From contig JAEEGQ010000038.1 in NCBI GenBank assembly GCA_016280395.1, forward strand, positions 1 to 57,993: 57,993 nucleotides of DNA, given 5' to 3'. Below the pieces are notes generated by a model, which ran no database searches, had not been told where the DNA came from, and saw only the letters and a program-made list of their open reading frames with translations. The first letter of the stretch is position 1, and every line of letters starts with the position of its first letter. Shown piece after piece: positions 50,342 to 57,993 of the stretch. The position numbers were made by a program, and so were the translations under genes. The DNA comes from Lachnospiraceae bacterium (GTDB taxonomy: Bacteria > Bacillota > Clostridia > Lachnospirales > Lachnospiraceae).

Positions 50342-52655
50342 TGAAGTACTAAGAAGGGTGAAACGAAGAACAGAGCAGTACCTGGCAGAAAAACGTAAAA
50401 CCGTGACAACGACGGCAATCCTCGGTGTTTTGTTGCTCCTTGCTGTGGGGGTGGCGATTCCCACAATAAAGAGTCTCGGTACGGAGCGCAAACCTCCGAA
50501 AACGATCGGACCCGCAGATTTAAGAGTAATCGATGAGCTGTCGTTTGAGTTGCCACAGGGGGAAGCAAAGAAACAGGATGGCGCGTATGTTTTCGATAAT
50601 TTTAGCTATGAGGATTATGCGGATTACCATATAAAACTGTTGGCGGCGGGTTTTATACACAAAGGAATGATATACAGTGATTTTTACGAAAAAGAAGGGT
50701 GCCTTATCGTTCTAAGTTATAAACAAGAGACCGAAAGACTTGTAATAGACTGGCGAGCAAGGAGTAAGTACGCACCCGAACACGGCATCTCCGAGGCTGA
50801 AGCGGCAAAAATCATAACACCTGCGGATACATATTCGCCAATTCCTGTTTATGCTGTAGATGTAACACCTGAAGGCTTCTTTGAGGCTACTGACGGTCAG
50901 ATATTTGCCTTTGCCGATTATTCTTTTGATGACCCACAGTATTCCCTTGATATTTACGGAAAGAAGTCTCTTCATCCGTCTAATGAGCATTACTGGCTGC
51001 GTGCTTACTTCGTCCGCGACGGAAAAGCGTACAGGTCGGATTGCGGTCAGATCGCAGCCGGCGATATCGACGACGATGGTGAAAATGAAGTATATCTGCT
51101 TAATTACGGTCCGCTCAGTGGACGTTATTCGTTTGGAATTGCTGTGGTCGACGGTGAAGAAGAATACAAATTCTGGTATGCTCCTGAAGGTATCTCTCCC
51201 GGAGTTGAATTGACAAAGCAAGAAGAAAGGATTGTTCTTCAAAACGGTACAAAGTACTATCATCTGATTTACGAGAAAGCTATAAAGGGCTACTACATAG
51301 ATGGAAAATTCGACCGTTGCGAGCCAGCAAAAGTTGTTGCTATCGACATAAACGGCAGGAAAATGATCGGATACCCGGTTAATGATGGGTATGCGGTTTA
51401 TGTTCCGCTAGCAGGGAATGAGCAGCTTCTGACCTCGTCTCCTGAACCCGATGTATCGGTAACAAAGTTCGGTACTTCCTCAAAGGACATAATGGCAACC
51501 TTTGGTATTAAGGCGAGAACCAATTACAGGTTCAACATAGATGAAACTATTTATTCTAAGGCCACGGATTTTGCGGTAAGACTGTTCAAGAACTGCTATG
51601 ATGGGAAGAATACGCTAGTTTCGCCGCTTTCCGTAAGCGCATCTGCCGGATTGCTCTCCGCGGGTGCGGAAGGAAATACACTTTCGCAGATTGAAACGGC
51701 ACTCGGCATGACAAAGGATGAACTCGAGAGTTACTTCTTTACGGTCATGAATGCCGGGGAAATGCAGGGTAAAATTGATATTGCAAATTCGCTGTGGTTA
51801 AAGAATACATACCCGTTAAGTCTTCTCGACAGGCATTTCTTTTACTCGAATGCGGACTTTTACAAGGCAGCGGTGTACAGTACTCCGTTTGACAATACGA
51901 CCGCGGGCGATATCAACAAATGGGTGAATGAAGCCACAGGCGGGAAGATAACCGAAGCAGCCGTAAGTCTGTCCGCCGGTACATCGATGTATGCCGTAAG
52001 CGCCGCATCTTTAGCCGCAAAATGGGCAAACGGTTATGTGGAGAGCGCGGTAACCGATGGTACCTTTACAAACGCTGCCGGGGAAACGAAAAATGTAACA
52101 TGGATGACTTCATGGGAGAGAGATTATGTCTTTGACAAGTCATGGGATGGGAAACAGACATATGCCGAAGGCTTTATGAAGTTTTATGACGGCGACAAGT
52201 ACGCATTTCTTGCGATTCTGCCCTCCGAGGGCACGAGCCTTGACGAATACCTTTCAAGACTTGATTCTGCAAAGCTGCAGAACATGTTAAAGCACAGATC
52301 GGCATGGTATGTCAATGCTTCAATACCTGCATTTGAGGCTTCTTCGAGCGCTTCGTTTGACGAAATAATGCGTAAGATGGGCATTATCGATGCCTTTGAT
52401 AAGCAGACGGCAGATTTCGGGGGTATTGTGCCGGACGAAAACAGCGCTCTGTATCTTGGCGGGATGGTGCATGAAACAGCTCTTTCGGTTAATGCGGAGG
52501 GAGTGAAAGCGGAAGAAACAAAATGTGAGTTTGTACGTGAGAACGAAATTGACGACGATCCGATATATCTTCGTTTTGACAGGCCTTTCCTGTACATGAT
52601 CATCGATACAGAAACAATGGTTCCCGTACTTATGGGAACGGTAAACGACATCTGA
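50328..52655 (+). CDS. Membrane-anchored serpin with extra sensor-like domain, second module
   Basis: The 775-residue protein has a short basic cytoplasmic tail (1-24), a membrane helix (about 25-46) and an extra extracytoplasmic region of about 350 residues with an FG-GAP/EF-hand-like GDIDDDGENEVYLLNYG near residue 245. A full serpin domain follows from about 400 (SKATDFAVRLFKNCYDGKNT, TLVSPLSVSASAGLLSAGAEG, ending RFDRPFLYMIID). The hinge is NAEGVKAEETKCEF: Lys/Glu replace the small residues that inhibitory serpins need, and the loop is about three residues longer than in alpha-1-antitrypsin, so it may not inhibit by the classic trap. It overlaps the sigma gene by 14 bases, implying control of that sigma factor. 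Confidence 0.87.
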   Translation: MRSHDEVLRRVKRRTEQYLAEKRKTVTTTAILGVLLLLAVGVAIPTIKSLGTERKPPKTIGPADLRVIDELSFELPQGEAKKQDGAYVFDNFSYEDYADYHIKLLAAGFIHKGMIYSDFYEKEGCLIVLSYKQETERLVIDWRARSKYAPEHGISEAEAAKIITPADTYSPIPVYAVDVTPEGFFEATDGQIFAFADYSFDDPQYSLDIYGKKSLHPSNEHYWLRAYFVRDGKAYRSDCGQIAAGDIDDDGENEVYLLNYGPLSGRYSFGIAVVDGEEEYKFWYAPEGISPGVELTKQEERIVLQNGTKYYHLIYEKAIKGYYIDGKFDRCEPAKVVAIDINGRKMIGYPVNDGYAVYVPLAGNEQLLTSSPEPDVSVTKFGTSSKDIMATFGIKARTNYRFNIDETIYSKATDFAVRLFKNCYDGKNTLVSPLSVSASAGLLSAGAEGNTLSQIETALGMTKDELESYFFTVMNAGEMQGKIDIANSLWLKNTYPLSLLDRHFFYSNADFYKAAVYSTPFDNTTAGDINKWVNEATGGKITEAAVSLSAGTSMYAVSAASLAAKWANGYVESAVTDGTFTNAAGETKNVTWMTSWERDYVFDKSWDGKQTYAEGFMKFYDGDKYAFLAILPSEGTSLDEYLSRLDSAKLQNMLKHRSAWYVNASIPAFEASSSASFDEIMRKMGIIDAFDKQTADFGGIVPDENSALYLGGMVHETALSVNAEGVKAEETKCEFVRENEIDDDPIYLRFDRPFLYMIIDTETMVPVLMGTVNDI

Positions 52656-52664
52656 AAAGCTTTT

Positions 52665-52700
52665 ACTCCGGCGGGCCCTGAGGCTCCGCCGGAGTTTTTA
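52665..52700 (+). terminator. Terminator of the second sigma/serpin module
   Basis: ACTCCGGCGG (52665-52674) pairs with CCGCCGGAGT (52686-52695), followed by TTTTTA. Confidence 0.92.
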
Positions 52701-52756
52701 TATTGGCCCGGGCAGGAGGCGTTCTGCCCGATTTTTTCTTTGCCGTATCCTTGCGC

Positions 52757-52784
52757 TAAAGATTTTCACACATGTGTCCGAAAT
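52757..52784 (+). promoter_or_regulatory. Sigma-28 (SigD)-type flagellar promoter
   Basis: TAAA (52757-52760), 16 bases and TCCGAAAT (52777-52784) resemble the motility sigma consensus TAAA-N15-GCCGATAT, with 6 of 8 matches in the -10 element and one extra spacer base. It lies 50 bases before the 952-residue gene and would drive the flagellin unit. Confidence 0.65.
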
Positions 52785-52834
52785 AAAGTATGTCAGTCGT
52801 GAGCTGACCTGATAAAAGGACTACGGAGAAAAAG

Positions 52835-55693
52835 ATGGACGGAATATTTACCAAGAATGCGAACGGAGTTCGCCCGGACAATATTCCCATCAACTTTAAC
52901 GAAGCAAAGCAAATCGCCAAGGATGGCGGACAGAGTAACATAAAGATCACGGAGGCATCGGGAGCGGCATTCGTCCTAAAGGAGATAGGAAATGCGCCGT
53001 CAAGCGGTATAGCGGGAAACCTGTACCCGTTTGACGAAACGGACACGACAGCAAAAGGCATGGTCGTGGACACAATGTCCGACACAACGGAGGACACTGC
53101 CAACCGAATAACGGAAGAGGACTGCGAAGAACTCGAGGAAGACGGCATGAGCATCGAACGCTACAACAAAGAGCGTTTGAGCCGTCTGCTTGAAATGCGC
53201 AAGGTGATGAACGAGCTGGAAGAAGCGGCTCTTGAAAGCTTTGGGCAGAAGATCGCGGCAAAGCGCGAGAACGCGGAGCGCGAGGGCAAAGAGGCGGCAA
53301 TAAGCCGCATGGAGCCTAAGTACGCAGCGATCGCAGAACGCCTTATACAGGCAGATCTTCCCGTTACGGAAAGCAACCTCTCCCGCATCGCCGAAGCCGT
53401 GAAAATGGCAGGAGAGGCGCAGTTTATGACTGATGCTTCTTTTTCGTATCTGATCGAGAACAGACTGAGGCCGACTGTCGGGAATATCTATAAAGCGGTG
53501 CACACAGGTGCTGCAGCAAAGCGGACCATAGACAGCGACGCGCTTTTGCAGCTTAAAAACGATATAGAGCGTGTGGTATCGGATGCAGGCTTTGAGCCTT
53601 CGGAAAAGACCATGCAGGAGGCGAAGAGCCTTATAGAGAGCGGAATTCCGGTAACGGCTGAAAACCTTGCGTACCGGGAAGAGCTTGGAGCCGTAAAGGA
53701 TGCTTTTGAGACCGGAAAGGTGAGTACGGCAGGGCTTACGGAAAGCGCTGTAGCGACCCTTAAAGAAGGCTTTGCGCCAAAGGACATGAATCTCGCGACG
53801 GTTATAAATCGCGAGGAAATAAGGCTCTCCGGCACCGTTGAAAGCCTTTCGAGGATGAGGGAGCTCGGACTTGAGCCCGACATAGAAGCGCTGACGGAAC
53901 GGCTTGAAGACCTGAAGCTTAAAGAACGCAATGCCTCAAAGAGCGCTCTTGACGGCATGATGGACGAGGAAGACTTAAAGGAGCTTTTCGAGAAGACTCT
54001 CGATGCGCGAGACGCTGTTGAAGAAGCCGGAGAGCCGCTTGCCGCAAGGGTTTTCGAGGCCAGACGGACTATAACCTTAAGCGAGATATCCGTAACGGCA
54101 AAAAGCCTTACAGGGACAGGCAGGCTGCAGGCCGCAAGCGCTTCTTACGAGGCATCCGCAACAGAGATCAGGAAAGACCTTGGAGACTCGATAAACAAAG
54201 CCTTTAGCGGCATCGAAGATATCCTTAAGAGCTTAGATCTTGAAGTAAACGCCGCAAATACCAGGGCCGTGAGGATGCTCGGGTACAACTCCATAGAGAT
54301 AACGGCTGAGAATATCAGCGAAATGAAGTATTTTGATTCGCAGATAGAGACCCTTAAGAACGACTTAAAGCCGCAGGTTACCGCTGAGATCATCAAACGC
54401 GGGATAAATCCTCTTGAGACTACCGTTCGCGAACTCAGCGCAAAGGCGCATGAGATCGCAAAGGAGCTTGGCACGACTCCGGAGGAGCGTTTCAGCGAAT
54501 ATCTCGTGAAGCTTGACAGGGCGCGGGAGATAACCGCAGAACAGCGTGAAAGCTATATCGGCATCTACAGGATGCTCTACAGCATAGAAAAGACGGACGG
54601 AGCGGCCATCGGCGCTCTTGTGAAGAGCGGACGCGGGCTTACCCTTGCAAATCTCCTTACGGAATCGAGGACTTTAAGGAAGAAGACACTTGATGTTTCC
54701 GTAGATGATGATTTCGGAGGACTCGAGGCAAGAAATTACGAGGGGCTTTCTATTGACGAGCAGGTGGCTAAAGCTTATGGGACAAGGATCGCGGAGGAGA
54801 CTTTCCGGAATGCGACTCCGGGACGCCTTGAGAAGGCGCTCGAAAGGCTTTCCGAACAGGGAAAGACACCGGAAAACGGGACTTTGGAAAACCTTCTCGA
54901 AAACCTGCTTGAAACACCCGAAACAACGGATGATGCGTCTTACCGCACGTCGCGCCTTGATAATTTCAGACAGACGATCTCCGGAAACAGCGGGGAAACA
55001 GAGTTCCTGAAGCAGTTCGAACAGGAAGACAGCGCGGTAAATATCCGCGCCGCAGCCGGGATCCTGGCGCAGCACGGTTTTGAAAGGCTTAAGGCGGTAA
55101 ACGAAAGAAAGAACGGCAGGCAGGAAAAGCTTGAGCTCCGGGAAATGCCGGAGACCGAACATGAGCTTCGGAATGAGCTTGAAGGGATACACCTTAAGGC
55201 TTCGGAAATGATAGAAACGCTGTATTCCGGGGCGGGACTTACCGGGCGCGAGGCCTTTGAGCTAAAGGAAGTCGGCAATATGATAGCCCTGAAAACAGGG
55301 CTTTTGCGCAGGAGTTTCTACGAGATACCGCTTGAAGATGAAGACGGCATCCTGAATATCCACCTCACCGTCTCCCATGAATCGGCCTCAAGGGGAAGCT
55401 TCCTTGTGTCGATGGAGGGAATACGGGCGTCGGGCACGGTTTCCGACGAAAACGTGACAATACTGATAACTGCCTCATCCAGAGAGACCGAAGGCCTTAT
55501 AAAAAAGGACGGAGGGCTTGTGGAAAGGCTTAAAGCCGCAGGTTTCAAGGGTGTTCATACCGCTGTTTCGGTGGGAAGGCTCACCCCCACGTACAACGGC
55601 GATAACAACACGGAATCGGCAAGATTATACACAGCAGCAAAAGAAACAGTGCTTTATCTCAGAAGATTTGCGAGAACAGGAGAGAATGTATGA
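52835..55693 (+). CDS. Large flagellar-locus protein (DUF6240-like)
   Basis: The 952-residue acidic, helical protein has no signal peptide. It is composed of repeating units of the type LIxxxLPVTxxNLxRIxEAVK, [40 protein letters not shown]; the recurring V/ITxxN step suggests a degenerate helical repeat array. The last 150 residues ([51 protein letters not shown]) recall the C-terminal domain of FliK hook-length proteins. I match it tentatively to DUF6240 proteins of flagellated Lachnospiraceae. The flagellin start overlaps its stop (ATGA), tying its synthesis to flagellin. Its function is unknown. Confidence 0.7.
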   Translation: MDGIFTKNANGVRPDNIPINFNEAKQIAKDGGQSNIKITEASGAAFVLKEIGNAPSSGIAGNLYPFDETDTTAKGMVVDTMSDTTEDTANRITEEDCEELEEDGMSIERYNKERLSRLLEMRKVMNELEEAALESFGQKIAAKRENAEREGKEAAISRMEPKYAAIAERLIQADLPVTESNLSRIAEAVKMAGEAQFMTDASFSYLIENRLRPTVGNIYKAVHTGAAAKRTIDSDALLQLKNDIERVVSDAGFEPSEKTMQEAKSLIESGIPVTAENLAYREELGAVKDAFETGKVSTAGLTESAVATLKEGFAPKDMNLATVINREEIRLSGTVESLSRMRELGLEPDIEALTERLEDLKLKERNASKSALDGMMDEEDLKELFEKTLDARDAVEEAGEPLAARVFEARRTITLSEISVTAKSLTGTGRLQAASASYEASATEIRKDLGDSINKAFSGIEDILKSLDLEVNAANTRAVRMLGYNSIEITAENISEMKYFDSQIETLKNDLKPQVTAEIIKRGINPLETTVRELSAKAHEIAKELGTTPEERFSEYLVKLDRAREITAEQRESYIGIYRMLYSIEKTDGAAIGALVKSGRGLTLANLLTESRTLRKKTLDVSVDDDFGGLEARNYEGLSIDEQVAKAYGTRIAEETFRNATPGRLEKALERLSEQGKTPENGTLENLLENLLETPETTDDASYRTSRLDNFRQTISGNSGETEFLKQFEQEDSAVNIRAAAGILAQHGFERLKAVNERKNGRQEKLELREMPETEHELRNELEGIHLKASEMIETLYSGAGLTGREAFELKEVGNMIALKTGLLRRSFYEIPLEDEDGILNIHLTVSHESASRGSFLVSMEGIRASGTVSDENVTILITASSRETEGLIKKDGGLVERLKAAGFKGVHTAVSVGRLTPTYNGDNNTESARLYTAAKETVLYLRRFARTGENV

Positions 55694-57195
55694 GAATCAA
55701 CCACAACATGTCAGCTATCAAAGCAAACACCAACATCGGAAGGTCCGACAGCGCGCTCAGCAAGAGTCTTGAAAGACTTTCTTCGGGCTACAAGATCAAC
55801 AGGGCAGCGGACAATGCCGCAGGCATGGCGATCTCCTCGAAGATGCGAACCCAGATAAGAGGCCTCGGGCAGGCATCGACAAACGCTTCCGACGGTATCT
55901 CCATCATCCAGACGGCTGAAGGAGCACTTAACGAAGTAAGCAATATGCTGCAGCGCATCCGCGAGCTTTCCGTGCAGGCGTCAAACGGCACAAATACAGC
56001 AAACGACAGGTCCGCCATCCAGCAGGAGATAGACGAGCTCCGCGAAGAGATAGACAGGATCGGCAATGACACCGAATTCAACACAAAGAAGCTCCTTGAC
56101 GGCAGCGCAGACAACAAATCCTACACAAAGAACAGCGATGTTACGCTTATTTCCATTTCCGACAGTGTCGAGATCAAGGAATATGAGCTTACGATCACGC
56201 AGGATCCCAGACAGGCTGTGCTTTTGAGTGGAAATGTTGATACAAGCGACATTACGGATGAGGAAGAGGGCGCGCTCATCGTAAACGGCTACAGGATAGA
56301 CATTAAAGCCGGCCAGACGATGGAAGAAGTTTATGAGAATATCCGCAACGCCTGCGATATCATCAATGTAAACGCATTTTTCAGCGACGGCACGATAGAT
56401 CCGGACAGCAAGACAAACGAAACAGCCGGTTATACGATCCAGTCTCCCGCAGACGGCGGAAGCCTTACCTTCGTTACGAAGGAATACGGCAAGGAAGCGA
56501 CGCTTGAGATCTTCTGCGAGAACGAGGACCTTCGCGCAAAGCTTGGTATCGGCGAAGACGGAGCAAAAGCGTACGGCGTTGATGCGCAGGGCACTCTCGG
56601 AACAGGCTTCAGACCGTCGGCAACGATCTCGGGCGACGGACGCGTGCTGACTGTTACCGATATAGGCGGCTTCGAGATGAAGTTCAAGGTGGCTCCGGGC
56701 ACAAGCGCAACACAGTTTACCGATGCGACACTTGACGGCACCGAGGCAAACGTAAGCGGCTCCACTCCTTCCGATGTAGGCATAACGGTCCTTGCGGCCG
56801 GTCCTCTCGATCTGCAGATCGGTGCAAACGAGGACCAGTTCATGGAGGTACGCATTCCCCGTGTTTCCTGCGAGACGCTTGGTATCGAGAATGTCAACGT
56901 CTGCACACAGGAAGGCGCCCAGAAGGCTATAACCCTTACGGATAAGGCCATAGAAGCAATTTCCGCCGTAAGAGCAAGGCTCGGTGCGTACCAGAACCGT
57001 CTCGATCATGCTGTGGCAAACCTTAATACGGCGGAAGAAAACATGACCGATGCGATGTCGCGTATCACGGATACGGATATGGCGAAAGAAATGACCAACT
57101 ATACACAGTACAATGTTCTTGTTCAGGCGGGTGTTTCCATGCTTACACAGGCAAACCAGAGGCCTCAGAACATCCTTTCGCTCCTGCAGTCATAA
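55690..57195 (+). CDS. hag: Flagellin
   Basis: The 501-residue filament protein has conserved terminal domains that pair in the core: [60 protein letters not shown] at the start, and [40 protein letters not shown] at the end. Residues about 140-400 are a variable surface insert, so it is larger than minimal flagellins. The ATG overlaps the stop of the upstream gene and GGAGA gives a ribosome site inside that gene; no separate promoter is evident. FliS, its chaperone, follows. Confidence 0.96.
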   Translation: MRINHNMSAIKANTNIGRSDSALSKSLERLSSGYKINRAADNAAGMAISSKMRTQIRGLGQASTNASDGISIIQTAEGALNEVSNMLQRIRELSVQASNGTNTANDRSAIQQEIDELREEIDRIGNDTEFNTKKLLDGSADNKSYTKNSDVTLISISDSVEIKEYELTITQDPRQAVLLSGNVDTSDITDEEEGALIVNGYRIDIKAGQTMEEVYENIRNACDIINVNAFFSDGTIDPDSKTNETAGYTIQSPADGGSLTFVTKEYGKEATLEIFCENEDLRAKLGIGEDGAKAYGVDAQGTLGTGFRPSATISGDGRVLTVTDIGGFEMKFKVAPGTSATQFTDATLDGTEANVSGSTPSDVGITVLAAGPLDLQIGANEDQFMEVRIPRVSCETLGIENVNVCTQEGAQKAITLTDKAIEAISAVRARLGAYQNRLDHAVANLNTAEENMTDAMSRITDTDMAKEMTNYTQYNVLVQAGVSMLTQANQRPQNILSLLQS

Positions 57196-57266
57196 CAGGG
57201 CGAAAAGAAGGATACCGGAAGCTCAGGTCTTTAGCCCGGGCTTGAATGAATTTGGAGGATATGGTT

Positions 57267-57734
57267 ATGGAAAACGGCAAAACACAGGAGTTTGCTGCAA
57301 GGATAGCCGAAAGCTCCCGTTCGGAGCTTACGGTCATCGTTTACGACGTGATCCTTGAGGATATTAAGGAGGCACGTGAAAAGACGGGCGACAGGGAAGC
57401 CTTCAGACAGCTGCTGCTCCACGCGAACAAGTTCGTGAACGAGCTTATGATAACGCTTGATTTCAAGTATCCGCTGGCAAAGAACCTATGGTCTTTGTAT
57501 GAATACGTTAGCGGGATACTGGCAAAAGCAGCTTTTTCGGGCGATGCCAACGCACTTGACGAGCCGGAAGAGATAATGTCGCGGCTTAGGAACAGCTTTG
57601 AAGAGGTTGCAAAGCAGGATACAAGCGGCCCTTTGATGAAGAACACCCAGCAGATCACAGCCGGCCTTACCTACGGGAAAGGCAAGCTTGACGAGGTAAC
57701 AACAGGCGTCGGGAACAGAGGATTCCTGGCGTAA
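57267..57734 (+). CDS. fliS: Flagellar export chaperone FliS-like
   Basis: The protein has about 155 residues: four-helix pattern FAARIAESSRSELTVIVYDV, then LLLHANKFVNELMITLDFKY, LAKNLWSLYEYVSGILAKAA and MSRLRNSFEEVAKQ. This fits the FliS fold that caps the flagellin C-terminus before export, though it is more divergent than typical FliS proteins. Its position just after flagellin supports the call. ATG 57267 lies eight bases after GGAGG (57254-57258); in-frame ATGs at 57246 and 57261 are too close to or before that site. The tail after residue 130 is polar and unassigned. Confidence 0.82.
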   Translation: MENGKTQEFAARIAESSRSELTVIVYDVILEDIKEAREKTGDREAFRQLLLHANKFVNELMITLDFKYPLAKNLWSLYEYVSGILAKAAFSGDANALDEPEEIMSRLRNSFEEVAKQDTSGPLMKNTQQITAGLTYGKGKLDEVTTGVGNRGFLA

Positions 57735-57765
57735 GGATCGTGCGACCTTTTATAATTTATTTTTG

Positions 57766-57875
57766 TTGATTTTTTAAGGGTAATCGCATATAATATAGTC
57801 AACAGAAACAATGTTTCTATTGGGCTGGTCGTAAGACCCAGGTCCATCAACAGCGGGGAAGTTCCCCGCTTTTTT
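57766..57875 (+). ncRNA. Putative small RNA with own promoter and terminator (candidate 2)
   Basis: Promoter TTGATT (57766-57771), 17 bases, TATAAT (57789-57794) would start RNA near 57801. The RNA of about 75 bases holds AGAAAC-AAT-GTTTCT (57804-57818), GGTC-GTAA-GACC (57827-57838), CATCAACAG (57845-57853) and the terminator GCGGGG (57853-57858)/CCCCGC (57864-57869) with TTTTTT to 57875. The next gene begins 27 bases later, so a leader or attenuator is also possible. Confidence 0.6.
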
Positions 57876-57902
57876 CATATCATATGCTGTGAGGTAATCC
57901 CC

Positions 57903-57993
57903 TTGAAGGAATTAAGCATTTTCATAGATGAGTCCGGCGATTTCGGAGAGTATGAGGCACATTCCCCGTATTACATAATCACCATGGTCTTCC
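57903..57993 (+). CDS. Start of a DUF3800-like protein (cut by window edge)
   Basis: Only 30 codons are visible. The frame from TTG 57903 reads KELSIFIDESGDFGEYEAHS and then YYIITMVF, the N-terminal signature of DUF3800 proteins (IDESGxFG...YYIIxxV), which have an RNase H-like fold and unknown function. GAGGT lies at 57891-57895. No ATG is available near it. Confidence 0.7.
   Translation, partial: MKELSIFIDESGDFGEYEAHSPYYIITMVF

Noticed and set aside
55981-57009. 342-codon antisense frame opposite flagellin
   Set aside because: Flagellin is certain on the plus strand; the antisense frame has no motif or ribosome site.
57801-57875. c-di-GMP-I (GEMM) riboswitch before the DUF3800-like gene
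   Set aside because: The conserved GEMM blocks (CACGCACAGGGCAAACC-like and the GNRA receptor) are absent.

Overview
The window looks like a chromosomal segment of a motile member of the Clostridia, most likely a Lachnospiraceae relative. This rests on the large Gram-positive-type SRP RNA with an Alu domain, consensus TTGACA/TATAAT promoters and strong GGAGG ribosome binding sites. ECF-sigma partners beginning with an 'EAIGGIDE'-type cytoplasmic tail, a tocopherol-cyclase-like protein, and a sigma-28-like promoter before flagellin point the same way. The taxon is inferred, not proven. No tRNA, rRNA, CRISPR array, insertion sequence or integrase was seen.

Layout. 1-7.9 kb is a TRAP-transporter unit: AraC regulator, DctP/DctQ/DctM, a YcxB-like protein, then a YesM/YesN-type two-component system that ends in a second, membrane-anchored DctP-like protein, probably a solute sensor. 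7.9-10.0 kb (minus strand) is an ECF sigma factor translationally coupled to a membrane-anchored serpin. 10.4-21 kb is accessory: a Phd/RelE-type toxin-antitoxin pair, a WapI-like small protein, an AAA+ ATPase/nuclease gene bracketed by two related hairpins, a Sel1 protein, a macrodomain fusion, a KAP NTPase, a zinc-ribbon Ser/Thr kinase with a partner, and an AbiE-like wHTH/nucleotidyltransferase operon with clear operator repeats. 21-34.5 kb is mixed core metabolism and signalling: a GGDEF protein with a ribbon-helix-helix-like tail, M13 peptidase, Nudix hydrolase, a membrane GGDEF protein, O-acetylhomoserine sulfhydrylase, FakA/FakB fatty acid kinase, a GNAT protein, TadA, an NrdG-like radical SAM enzyme, a tocopherol-cyclase-like protein and a YegP-like protein.

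34.7-41.5 kb carries an LRR lipoprotein, the SRP RNA, a 774-aa cyclic-nucleotide-domain protein, a TPR-like/P-loop ATPase and an Ig-like protein. 41.8-49.6 kb carries MurA, an HD-GYP protein, a DUF4342-like protein, an OmpR/HK pair, a putative small RNA with a 168-aa unknown protein, and MetK. 49.8-52.7 kb is a second ECF sigma/membrane-serpin pair on the plus strand. 52.8-57.7 kb is a flagellar unit (a 952-aa DUF6240-like protein, flagellin, FliS) behind a sigma-28-like promoter, followed by a second putative small RNA and the start of a DUF3800-like gene.

The most interesting points are: two paralogous ECF sigma/membrane-tethered serpin modules 40 kb apart, in which the serpin occupies the place of the anti-sigma factor and the first sigma gene apparently starts at a non-AUG codon; two small-RNA candidates sharing a 9-mer next to their terminators; a 31-bp REP/REPIN-like family with five copies, two of which bracket the metY-like gene; paired hairpins around the ATPase gene; and a GGDEF domain fused to a DNA-binding-like tail.
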